The notes under the pieces are model-generated. The model was not told where the DNA came from, searched no databases, and saw only the letters and a list, made by a program, of their open reading frames with translations. From Holophagales bacterium (GTDB lineage: Bacteria; Acidobacteriota; Thermoanaerobaculia; UBA5066), in NCBI GenBank assembly GCA_016716705.1, contig JADJVF010000030.1, positions 1 through 44,209 of the forward strand: DNA of 44,209 bases, given 5' to 3'. Positions 18,624 through 27,311 of this stretch are shown here, piece after piece. The position numbers were made by a program, and so were the translations under genes. Position 1 is the stretch's first letter, and each line of letters begins with the position of its first letter.

Positions 18624-19487
18624 CTAAGGCGCGGTCGGAAACCCTCGAAGGATCTCGAGCGCGTCCCCGGTCGTCTCGTCGACGGCCGCTTCCTCCAGCT
18701 CGCCTGCATCGATGCTGGCGACGATCGCGGTCAGGTTGTCCGCCCCGCCGCGTTCGTTCGCCAGGCCGATCAGCTTCCTGCATGCGGCGTCCGGATCGTT
18801 TCCCGCCACGAGATCCCGGAGCTCATCGTCGGCGACGGCGTTCGACAGGCCGTCGCAGCAGAGCAGGAACAGATCTCCCCGCCGCAGCTTCAGGCGTCCG
18901 ATCGCGGCCCTGACCTCGTCGGATGTTCCGATTGCCTGAAGGAGGACGTTCTTTCGGCTGGAGACCCGCGCGGCTTCGGGGGTCAACGCGCCCTGGTCGA
19001 CGAGAAGCTGGACGAGACTCTGGTCTCGCGTCACCTGCTGGAGCCTTCCGCTCCTGAGGAGGTAGGCGCGCGAATCGCCGACCTGTGCGACGTACGCCTC
19101 GTCGCCCCTAATGTGTATGGCCGTCAGCGTTGCTCCCATGCCGCGCTTGCCGGATGCCCGGGCCGTACGAATCACTTCGGCGTTCGCTCGCGCAGCGGCG
19201 GCAGCGAGAAGCTCCTCGAGGGACTCGATCTCCGATTCCGCGAGAAGTGCCGCCCGAAGCGAATCGACGACGAGCGCGCTGGCGACCTCTCCGGCAGCGT
19301 GGCCGCCCATGCCGTCCGAGAGGGCCAGAAGAACCCCGCGAGGTCCGGCAGTGACCCTCCACGGACCCGTCCCGGCCTCCAGACGCTCTCCCGCGTCCAG
19401 GTCGCTGACGGTGAAGGAATCTTCGTTGTTCTTCCGGACTCGCCCGACGTCGGAGAGGCCGGCGATGTTGATCGATGGTCCGTGCAT
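18624..19487 (-). CDS. Second PP2C-family Ser/Thr phosphatase
   Basis: 287 residues from ATG 19487, which has GAGAGGA seven bases upstream; an in-frame ATG at 19592 would add 35 Arg/Ser/Pro-rich residues lacking family similarity. Motifs: KNNEDSFTV, ALSDGMGGHAAGE, QVGDSRAYLL, LLCCDGLSN and ERGGADNLTAIV. All Asp ligands are retained. The linker ERLEAGTGPWRVTAGPRGVLLAL is longer than in the first PP2C gene. No kinase gene is adjacent; the nearest upstream neighbour is the divergently transcribed rtcB. It may act on the kinase at 12.1 kb or at 38.1 kb, or on another. Confidence 0.92.
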   Translation of the reverse strand: MHGPSINIAGLSDVGRVRKNNEDSFTVSDLDAGERLEAGTGPWRVTAGPRGVLLALSDGMGGHAAGEVASALVVDSLRAALLAESEIESLEELLAAAAARANAEVIRTARASGKRGMGATLTAIHIRGDEAYVAQVGDSRAYLLRSGRLQQVTRDQSLVQLLVDQGALTPEAARVSSRKNVLLQAIGTSDEVRAAIGRLKLRRGDLFLLCCDGLSNAVADDELRDLVAGNDPDAACRKLIGLANERGGADNLTAIVASIDAGELEEAAVDETTGDALEILRGFPTAP

Positions 19488-19732
19488 GGCGTTCCTCTCT
19501 GGAGGGACGAGTTCCCGGCGTCGCGCCGCACTCGAGTGCGGCAGGGCACGATGAATGGGGGTTCTCCCTCCGTTTGACGGAATGCCTGCCACGAGGTGAC
19601 GGCGCCAGAGGCCAGAAGATCACCGACGCGCCGGTCTTGATCGCTCGCGATAGCGAGCGGAGCCCGTCGGCGCGAGGAGGTCGTACTCTGAAGCCGTTTC
19701 GACACCCCTCGTCGCGCCTTTCGGGAGAAGCC

Positions 19733-20958
<1,226 letters not shown>

Positions 20959-20962
<4 letters not shown>

Positions 20963-22053
20963 CCGGGCTCGTCCGGATCGACGGCTCCATGGGAGAAGGG
21001 GGCGGCCAGGTCCTCCGGACCGCCCTCGCCCTCTCCCTGACGACGCGCCGCCCGGTGGAGGTGACGAAGATCCGCGCCGGCCGGACGAAGCCGGGCCTCA
21101 TGCGCCAGCACCTGACGGCCGTCCAGGCCGCGGCGGCCGTCGGCTCGGCGCGCGTCGCCGGCGCGGAGATCGGCTCGCGAGAGCTGAGGTTCGAGCCGGG
21201 GACGATCCGCTCCGGCGCCTTCGAGTTCTCGGTCGGGACGGCCGGCTCGACGACGCTCGTCCTCCAGACGATCCTCCCGGCGCTCCTGACGGCCGGGGGG
21301 CCGAGCACGGTCCGCCTCCGGGGCGGGACGCACAACCCGATGGCGCCTCCGTTCGACTTCCTGGTGAAAGCGTTCCTCCCGCTCCTCGGGCGGATGGGAG
21401 CCCGCGTCGAGGCGGACCTCGTCCGGCCCGGGTTCTACCCGGCGGGCGGGGGCGAGTTCATCGTGACGGTCGCGCCGGTGGCGCGCCTCCGGCCGCTGGC
21501 GCTCCTCGCGCGCGGCGAGGTGAGGCGGCGCCGTGCGCGGGCGGTCGTCTCGAAGCTCTCGCGGGCGATCGCGACGCGCGAGCTGTCGATCGTCTCGCGC
21601 CTCCTCGGCTGGGAGGCGGAGTGTCTCGAAACCGTCTCGGTCGATTCGGCCGGGCCGGGGAACGTCCTCACGCTGGAGCTTCAGAGCGACGAGGTGACGG
21701 AGGTCTTCACCGGATTCGGCGAGAAGGGAGTCTCCGCAGAGGCGGTGGCCGAGGAGACCGTCCGCGATGTGCGCCGCTACCTCGTCGCCGGTGTTCCCGT
21801 CGGCGAGCACCTCGCCGATCAGCTCCTCCTGCCTATGGCTCTGGCCGGTTCGGGCGCCTTCGTCACGACCCTGCTCTCCCGCCACGCCACGACGAACATC
21901 CAGGTGATTGAGGCGTTCCTCCCGGTCCGATTCGGCATCGAGCCGGACGAGAAGGGGAACTGCGTCGTGCGGGTCGGGGGTGAGACGAGTTCGAGCCGTC
22001 AGAGTCAGGGCGTGACCGCGCGCGCTGGCCCGAAAGGCTCGCGGGCCATCTGA
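20959..22053 (+). CDS. rtcA: RNA 3'-terminal phosphate cyclase RtcA
   Basis: 364 residues. RtcA converts 3'-phosphate RNA ends to 2',3'-cyclic phosphates by an ATP-dependent path through an adenylated histidine. The opening GSMGEGGGQVLRTALALS is the family signature, followed by IRAGRTKPGLMRQHLTAV and THNPMAPPFDF; the catalytic histidine is in GEHLADQLLLPMALAG near residue 275. The coupling to rtcB by a 4-base overlap is the classical rtcBA operon. No RtcR sigma-54 activator is adjacent here, in contrast to enterobacterial operons. The last 20 or so residues (Ser/Arg-rich) are not conserved. Confidence 0.95.
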
Positions 22054-22132
22054 CGTCCTTCATCGCTCGCTGGAACGAGAACCCGGCGCCAATCGTCTGG
22101 ACGACGCCCGCAGGGGGCGAGACACTCGCAGG

Positions 22133-23101
22133 ATGCTCGACTCCCTCAAGCGGTTCTTCCAGGAACGTGTTTCCGGTCGCCCCGCGGAAGCCGCGGGCGA
22201 CCCGGGCCAGCGCCTCCGCCTCGCGGCCGCGGTGCTCCTCGTCGAGGTGATGCGCGCCGACCCCGAGGTCAGGGACGAGGAGCGGACGGTCGTCCGCACC
22301 GCCCTCCAGGGGACGTTCGGCCTCTCGCTCGCCGACACCGAGGAGCTGGTCCGCCTCGCCGAGGCCGAGGCGGACGCCGCGATCTCGCTCTACGAGTTCA
22401 CGAGCCTCGTCGACAAGGGGTTCTCTCTCGAGGAGAAGAAGCGAATCGTCGAGCTGATGTGGCTCGTCGCCTTCGCCGACGCGGAGAAGCACCCCCTCGA
22501 AGAGCACCTCATCCGCCGCGTCGCCGGCCTCCTCAACGTCCCCCATCCCGACTTCATCGACGCGAAGGCCCGAGCCCGGGGAAAGAGCGGGGGTAAAGGC
22601 GCCCGCCGAGCGCGACTTGCGGCCCGACAGACCGGCCGGGCCGCGCCGCGGGTCTGTTGCCGCTTCGGCCGTCGGCGCTGGCCGACCGGGTCTTCCACTG
22701 CTTGGCGCCAAGTGCAAGGCATCGATGGACGTAGCAGCCATGGCCCGAGCGATGGAGCGGCGCGGAGGACGCGCCCGGGCGAGCCGCCTGTCCCCGGAGC
22801 GGCGCCGTCAGATCGCATCGCTCGGCGGACAGGCTCGCCAGCGCTCAATCCTCGCGGCGCGCCGCTCCTCGCCGGGCGACGCGGAAGACATCGCCTTCCT
22901 CGAGGCCCGCCGAGCAGAGAGCCGGAGGTGACGGCTCGGAGCCGGGCTCGAGAGGACACGCCGGCGACCCGACCATCGAGCCACTACTGGCCCTGGAGTC
23001 GAAGATGTCGACGACGCGGTCGACCGGGCGCTTCGGCCCGCGGGCGATGGACGAGCCGACTTGAGAAACGAAGAGCCCGGCGTTTCCGCCGGGGCCCGTA
23101 A
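22133..23101 (+). CDS. TerB-family protein with a probably spurious C-terminal extension
   Basis: The first 150 residues are an all-helical TerB-like domain: VLLVEVMRADPEVRDEERTVVRTAL, then EKKRIVELMWLVAFADAEKHPLEEHLIRRVAGLL. TerB-like proteins bind metal and are linked to stress responses, with no defined catalysis. After about base 22590 the composition changes to Arg/Pro/Gly-rich low-quality sequence that runs 170 codons further and overlaps a small separate gene. At 22589-22593 there is a run of five G; one further G would create TAA directly after GKSGG, giving a typical 154-residue protein. The real 3' end is therefore probably near 22596. Upstream is rtcA (80 bases away). Confidence 0.7.
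   Translation: MLDSLKRFFQERVSGRPAEAAGDPGQRLRLAAAVLLVEVMRADPEVRDEERTVVRTALQGTFGLSLADTEELVRLAEAEADAAISLYEFTSLVDKGFSLEEKKRIVELMWLVAFADAEKHPLEEHLIRRVAGLLNVPHPDFIDAKARARGKSGGKGARRARLAARQTGRAAPRVCCRFGRRRWPTGSSTAWRQVQGIDGRSSHGPSDGAARRTRPGEPPVPGAAPSDRIARRTGSPALNPRGAPLLAGRRGRHRLPRGPPSREPEVTARSRAREDTPATRPSSHYWPWSRRCRRRGRPGASARGRWTSRLEKRRARRFRRGP
22725..22931 (+). CDS. Small basic protein, possible
   Basis: 68 residues from ATG 22725 (alternative ATG 22740). The core RASRLSPERRRQIASLGG resembles a short motif of small bacterial proteins of the type R-A-S-K-L-T-P-E-R-R-x-E-I-A, often chromosome-encoded small proteins of unknown role. There is no clear ribosome binding site. It lies in another frame within the doubtful 3' extension of the TerB-like ORF, so only one of the two can be real in this stretch; I favour this one. 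Weak call. Confidence 0.4.
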   Translation: MDVAAMARAMERRGGRARASRLSPERRRQIASLGGQARQRSILAARRSSPGDAEDIAFLEARRAESRR

Positions 23102-23171
23102 CCGCTTGATTCCGCGGACTTATGTATGGTTGCGGGGGCAAGATTTGAACCTGCGACCTTTGGGTTGTGAA
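23064..23171 (-). repeat. Displaced tRNA-fMet 3' half plus terminator (att-like direct repeat, left copy)
   Basis: Bases 23127-23171 match the 3' half of the tRNA-fMet gene at 26308-26352 in 43 of 45 positions by eye, from the CCA end through the T-arm and into the anticodon loop; the 5' half of the tRNA is missing. The match continues outward into a weaker second half with the same order of parts: a spacer, then a hairpin (23075-23095) with altered stem bases, then an A-rich tract. The tRNA body cannot fold, so this is not a functional tRNA. It is what a tRNA 3' end displaced by integration, or a decayed second tRNA-fMet, would look like. Confidence 0.75.
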
Positions 23172-23225
23172 CATCTGGACAGGTCGAACCCCACCAAAGT
23201 GCGCAAGGAGTTCCGACGCGACGGT

Positions 23226-23656
23226 CTAGCTGGCCGTCGGCCCCTTCCGGAGCGTCCGAGTAGAGACGACCAGGAACACCATGGCCGTGAGCGAGAAGCC
23301 GAGAGCCTCCGCGAGCCGGATCCGGTCTCTGGGTTCGGCGTGATGGATCACCACCGCCCAGAGGGCAGATGATGTCTCGAACAAGTTCGTGACGACGAGG
23401 ATGGCCGCAAGGGACGGCGACGACTCCGGGCTTCCAGAATGGAGCGAGGCCACGAGCGGTAGCCAGATAGGTGATGGCCGCAATCGCCATGGACAGAGCA
23501 GCTGGAATGGTCGCGAAAGGGTCGGAGTAGTTGGAGGGACGGGGTCCCAGGACCGCGCTCGCGAGGACTCCGACCGCGATGCCGGTGGCGAGACTGACTG
23601 GGACGACGAGCACCCAGCGCGATCAGAGCGGCCAGGCCTTGATCCTTGGGTCGCAT
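23226..23656 (-). pseudogene. Decayed or frameshifted small four-helix membrane protein
   Basis: Three frames joined in order give a coherent protein of about 140 residues with four membrane helices: MRPKDQGLAALIALG from ATG 23656, then VLVVPVSLATGIAVGVLASA and ATIPAALSMAIAAITYLATA, then SLAAILVVTNLFETSSALWA and EALGFSLTAMVFLVVSTRTL, with the stop at 23226-23228. Frame changes are needed near 23605 and again near 23437. No single frame holds all four helices. I do not recognise a family. It lies just inside the left tRNA-like repeat. Either two indel errors or true decay. Confidence 0.55.
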
Positions 23657-23780
23657 TTGTCGCCTCCGTTCAAACGTCGTATCGCGGCATCCGAAGGGTG
23701 GGACCCGCCTGCGGCGAAGGCAGCATCGGCGTGAGCGGGTAGAGCCTGAACGGATAGCCAGCTCATAATCGCTGGCCCAG

Positions 23781-24800
23781 TCACGCCCTTTTCCTGAAAT
23801 TCCAGCTCCAGTCCCGAATGGAGTCGAAGGCCAACGGGCTCACCGTCACGCCGTCGTGCGTCTCGCCCGCGATGATGACGGTCTTACCGTTGCGATGCAG
23901 CCCGATGACGGCCGGGTACTCCTTCGCCTTGAAGGCCTCGTCGTTCTGCCCGACCAGGGCCAGCAAGGGCTTCGCGTCGGCCGTCAGCGCCGCTCGGTAG
24001 TCGTCGGGAGACATGCTGGCCATGGCGCGGAACGTGTAGGCGTGGATCGGGAGATCCCCGGGGACGTCGAAGTAGAGCGTATCCAGGCCGTTGAGCCCGC
24101 GGATCCCGAGGATGTTCAGCATCACGAGCCCGATCGTGCGGGGACCGTGCACCTTGATCAGCTGCGGCGCGTGGGCATCGGCGCCTTCGGCGGGTTCCGT
24201 CCGGCTCGTCGGGGACCTGTGTCCGAAGTGCGGGGCGAAGAGGAGGTACCCGTTCACTTCCGGAACGTCGCGCTGCTCCGCGTGGCGCCGTGCGTAGCGC
24301 ATCACGATGCCGCCGCCCATGGAATGGCCGGCCAGGATGATCCGCGAGCCCGGGTTCTCCTTCTGGAGCGCCGAGACCACGTCCGCCACGTCCTCTTCCC
24401 ATTGGCCGATGTGGTAGATGTCGCCGGGAGACCCGGCCGAGAGACCGTGCCCGCGCAGGTCGAGACGGATCACCGCGGCCCCTGTCGCCTCACGCAGCAT
24501 CCGGGCGCTGTCCTCGAACTCGGCGCCGGAGCTCATGATGCCGTGCAGGTACACCACGATGAGCCCACTGTCCGAGGCGAGGTGGCGCTCGGTCAGCAGG
24601 GCTCCGTCTCGCATTTGGAAGCAGCGCATTCCGCCGGCGTCGCGACAGGGGCCGACGCGCGGGGGAGCGGCACGAGGTTTCCGGGCCGTCGTGGGGTGAG
24701 AGCCTGGGCGCGGCGCCAGAGCCAGGGGCGGTCGCGGCCAGCAACCAGACTGCGGCGACAGCTCCGACACAGATGTCGGCCTTGCGAGAATCCGTTTCAT
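23781..24800 (-). CDS. Alpha/beta hydrolase (serine hydrolase), N-terminus frameshifted
   Basis: 339 residues. The fold is clear: VVYLHGIMSSGAEFE (oxyanion region), RLDLRGHGLSAG, the nucleophile elbow AGHSMGGGIVMRYA, a late Asp in LALVGQNDEAF and the final His in GETHDGVTVS, a full Ser-Asp-His triad; these resemble monoacylglycerol lipase/lysophospholipase-like enzymes. ATG 24800 follows AGGAGGG. The first 20 codons in the main frame are not hydrophobic, but the +1 frame gives a strong signal peptide (VGAVAAVWLLAATAPGSGAA) right after MKRILAR, so a one-base loss near 24780 and a compensating change near 24690 are likely. The real protein is probably exported. Confidence 0.82.
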   Translation of the reverse strand: MKRILARPTSVSELSPQSGCWPRPPLALAPRPGSHPTTARKPRAAPPRVGPCRDAGGMRCFQMRDGALLTERHLASDSGLIVVYLHGIMSSGAEFEDSARMLREATGAAVIRLDLRGHGLSAGSPGDIYHIGQWEEDVADVVSALQKENPGSRIILAGHSMGGGIVMRYARRHAEQRDVPEVNGYLLFAPHFGHRSPTSRTEPAEGADAHAPQLIKVHGPRTIGLVMLNILGIRGLNGLDTLYFDVPGDLPIHAYTFRAMASMSPDDYRAALTADAKPLLALVGQNDEAFKAKEYPAVIGLHRNGKTVIIAGETHDGVTVSPLAFDSIRDWSWNFRKRA

Positions 24801-24880
24801 GGACGTCCCTCCTGGCCTGCTGTGAGCAGGCGATACGAGCTGTTCGTTGTCGAGTCTGTTGGGGCGGCGGGGGTGCGAGG

Positions 24881-25558
24881 TTAGGTGTGGCGCTCGTCCT
24901 CTTCGAACCGCGAGACGGAGCTCAGAAAATCGACCGCGGCGTTCAGGCTGTGGCCTGCGAGGTTCCGCATCAGCCGCTGCGCGAGCGGAGAACGCTCCAT
25001 CCGAGCGGCGTAGCGCTTCGAGATCCACACCGCCAGCAGGATCACCAGGAGGCCGAGGAGCAGGTTGGCGAGCAGGTAGGCGGCGCCGAAGATCGCGTAC
25101 ACGTCCACGCCGAAGAGCCCCTTCGGCACCACGACCAGGACGGCCGTCCAGATCAGCGGCGAGCACAGCAGCGTGAGCTTCGTCGCGCGAACCCGCTCGA
25201 CCCGGAGCGATTCCAACCGCTTCTGGATGACGACGATCGGTGCGCTGTAGTCGAGGGTCCTGATGGCCACGAGCTGCCGGACACCGGCGAGAATGAGCGC
25301 GATCACGAACAGGTGGAGCCCCACCCCCGGAATCAGGAAGCGCGGCTCCGAGATGTGCTTCGCGAGGAACGAGCCGGTCCAGAGGACGGCGACGACGCTC
25401 AGCGCGAGCTCGAACCAGAGCAGGCGAGACGACCTCTGGAGCGCGGTGTCGGTTCTGGCCAGAACGGATTCGTTCAGCAGTCGGGTGTTCAGCCGGAGGC
25501 TGGCGTCCAGCTTCTTGTCCTGGTCTTCCCAGCGTCTCTTCAGATCGTCGAGCTCCAT
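24881..25558 (-). CDS. Membrane protein of the ECF sigma-associated type, unknown function
   Basis: 225 residues. The N-terminus is a charged helix (DDLKRRWEDQDKKLDASL) followed by four membrane segments (about 50-70, 80-100, 130-150, 165-190). An L-K-x-x-W-x-x-Q start, followed by a four-helix membrane part, is often seen next to ECF sigma genes. It starts 18 bases downstream of the sigma factor stop, so they are certainly in one operon and it may be the anti-sigma or sensor partner, but no zinc-finger anti-sigma motif (HxxxCxxC) is present. I infer the role from context only. Confidence 0.65.
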   Translation of the reverse strand: MELDDLKRRWEDQDKKLDASLRLNTRLLNESVLARTDTALQRSSRLLWFELALSVVAVLWTGSFLAKHISEPRFLIPGVGLHLFVIALILAGVRQLVAIRTLDYSAPIVVIQKRLESLRVERVRATKLTLLCSPLIWTAVLVVVPKGLFGVDVYAIFGAAYLLANLLLGLLVILLAVWISKRYAARMERSPLAQRLMRNLAGHSLNAAVDFLSSVSRFEEDERHT

Positions 25559-25575
25559 GTCGTGTCCCTTTCCGT

Positions 25576-26085
25576 TCAGGCCGTCCGCGTCATGTCGCGG
25601 CGAAGCCTCTGCCTGATCCGGCTGAGCTTCGTGCCGACGTTGGTTTCCGATATGCCGAGAATCTCGGCGATGGTGTCGTAGCGGTTCCCGTCGAGGTACA
25701 GGATGACGAGCGCGCGGTCGAGCTCGTCAAGCTGCTCGATGAGGTGCTGCAAGAGCCCGAGGTCGTCGTGCGACGCAGCGGATTCGGGTGCTGCCGCCGC
25801 TATCTCCAGGATGGAGTCCTCGGCCGATTCGGTGAAGCGTGATCTCCGGGTTTCACTTCGATAGAAGGAGATGGCGACGTTGAGGGCGATCCGGTACATC
25901 CAGGTGGAGAACCGGTAGCGCTCGTCGTAGCGGTCGAACGAGCGCCAGAGCTGAACGACCATCTCCTGCACCAGGTCTTGCCGGTCTGCCGTGGTGCGGC
26001 AGTACGAGCTCGCGACCTTGAAGAGGATCTTCTTGTGCTCGTCGAGCAGGATCAGGAACCTGTCCTGTCGCGCTGGTTTCGTCAT
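25576..26085 (-). CDS. ECF-subfamily RNA polymerase sigma factor
   Basis: 169 residues from ATG 26085 (GGAAGGAAA upstream); a longer in-frame ATG at 26229 lacks a site. Region 2 shows DRQDLVQEMVVQLWRSFDRYDER and FSTWMYRIALNVAISFYR (-10 recognition), and region 4 shows LDELDRALVILYLDGNRYDTIAEILGISETNVGTKLSRIRQRL (-35 recognition helix-turn-helix). No region 3, as in ECF factors. The next gene downstream is a membrane protein, a probable regulator. The promoter was not identified. It directs transcription of unknown genes, possibly including its own operon. Confidence 0.93.
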   Translation of the reverse strand: MTKPARQDRFLILLDEHKKILFKVASSYCRTTADRQDLVQEMVVQLWRSFDRYDERYRFSTWMYRIALNVAISFYRSETRRSRFTESAEDSILEIAAAAPESAASHDDLGLLQHLIEQLDELDRALVILYLDGNRYDTIAEILGISETNVGTKLSRIRQRLRRDMTRTA

Positions 26086-26241
26086 TCGGGGTTTCCTTCC
26101 GCCGGCCGGCGGCCCAGTCGATGTTGCCGTCACCCCTATGATTCGCTCCAGGCACCGGAGAATCACACCGTCGACGGAGCGGACTATCTGCCGCGCTCCG
26201 TACACCGCGCCCGACAACCTAGACAGCACCTAGACAACGGC

Positions 26242-26384
<143 letters not shown>

Positions 26385-26397
26385 TCAAGGGAGGGGG

Positions 26398-26426
26398 AAG
26401 ATACTGGCGAGGCGGGGGAAAGTCAA
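26398..26426 (-). promoter_or_regulatory. Sigma70-like promoter for tRNA-fMet
   Basis: On the minus strand, -35 TTGACT (26421-26426) and -10 TATCTT (26398-26403) with a 17-base spacer, 13 bases upstream of the tRNA 5' end. A clean match for a stable-RNA promoter. Confidence 0.7.
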
Positions 26427-26543
26427 GCGGCGGGGCGCGCTCCGGGCCAAAGCCGGGGTCCTGTTTCCCACTTGCGCCTTCTGGCAGCATGGCGACATCT
26501 TGAAAGCCTGGAGGACTTCCATTTTCAATCCGTTCGATATATC

Positions 26544-26558
26544 TTAGACGTATTCTAA
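26544..26558. promoter_or_regulatory. PerR/Fur-like 7-1-7 palindrome upstream of ahpC
   Basis: TTAGACG-T-ATTCTAA is a 15-base 7-1-7 inverted repeat that resembles the PerR box pattern (TTATAAT-N-ATTATAA). It sits in an AT-rich island (about 26517-26560) in an otherwise very GC-rich region, 44 bases before the ahpC start. It is a plausible operator for peroxide-responsive control of ahpCF; the regulator gene is not in the window. Confidence 0.5.
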
Positions 26559-26601
26559 TTAGCGAGGCCACCGCCCGCTTGATTACGCAAGGAGAACCAG
26601 C

Positions 26602-27165
26602 ATGAGCATCATCAACAGCCAGATCCCCGAGTTCAAGGTGCAGGCCTACCACGAGGGCGCTTTCAAGGAGATCTCGAACAAGGACCTCGCCGGCAAGTGG
26701 GCGATCTTCTTCTTCTACCCGGCCGACTTCACCTTCGTCTGCCCGACCGAGCTGGGCGACCTGGCTGACAACTACGCCGACTTCAAGAAGCTCGGCGCCG
26801 AGATCTACTCCGTCTCGACCGACACCCACTTCACCCACAAGGCGTGGCACGACGCCTCCGACACGATCAAGAAGATCCACTACCCGATGCTCGCCGACCC
26901 GACGCACCACCTCTCGAAGGCGTTCGGCGTCCACATCGACGACGCCGGCCTCTCCTACCGCGGCACGTTCGTCGTGAACCCCAAGGGGCAGATCAAGATC
27001 GTCGAGATGCACGACAACGGCATCGGCCGCGACGCCAAGGAGCTCCTCCGCAAGGTCCAGGCGGCGGTTCACATCGCCAAGCACCCGAACGAGGTCTGCC
27101 CCGCCAAGTGGACCCCGGGCGCGGAGACCCTCAAGCCCAGCCTCGACCTCGTCGGCAAGATCTGA
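26602..27165 (+). CDS. ahpC: Alkyl hydroperoxide reductase subunit C (peroxiredoxin)
   Basis: 187 residues, a typical 2-Cys Prx1/AhpC peroxiredoxin that reduces H2O2 and organic peroxides. The peroxidatic Cys is in FTFVCPTELGDL (near residue 47) and the resolving Cys in EVCPAKWTPG (near 166); the YF-motif-like C-terminus is not obvious. FFFYPADFTFV and RGTFVVNPKGQI are standard. ATG 26602 has AAGGAG eight bases upstream. The electron donor ahpF follows 146 bases downstream, with a hairpin between them. Confidence 0.97.
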   Translation: MSIINSQIPEFKVQAYHEGAFKEISNKDLAGKWAIFFFYPADFTFVCPTELGDLADNYADFKKLGAEIYSVSTDTHFTHKAWHDASDTIKKIHYPMLADPTHHLSKAFGVHIDDAGLSYRGTFVVNPKGQIKIVEMHDNGIGRDAKELLRKVQAAVHIAKHPNEVCPAKWTPGAETLKPSLDLVGKI

Positions 27166-27182
27166 TCCGGACCCGGTGTGGG

Positions 27183-27213
27183 GGAGGCGCGGCCCCACGG
27201 GAGCCGCGCCTCC
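27183..27213 (+). terminator. Hairpin between ahpC and ahpF (partial terminator/attenuator)
   Basis: An 11-base-pair stem (GGAGGCGCGGC / GCCGCGCCTCC) with a 9-base loop, 17 bases after the ahpC stop. No T-run follows, so it would act as an mRNA-stabilising or partial-termination structure lowering ahpF relative to ahpC, as expected of the enzyme ratio. Inference. Confidence 0.5.
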
Positions 27214-27311
27214 TCCCGCCGTTCAGGCCCACTGACTCCGGCGCGAGCGGGAGTTCCTGCGGAAAGCGGAGCTCGTCCCCGCGCACACCCGAATAGGAAC
27301 AGAGAAACCTC

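Noticed and set aside
23127..23200. A second functional tRNA-fMet
   Set aside because: Only the 3' half is present; no D-arm or complete anticodon stem can be folded from the flanking sequence.
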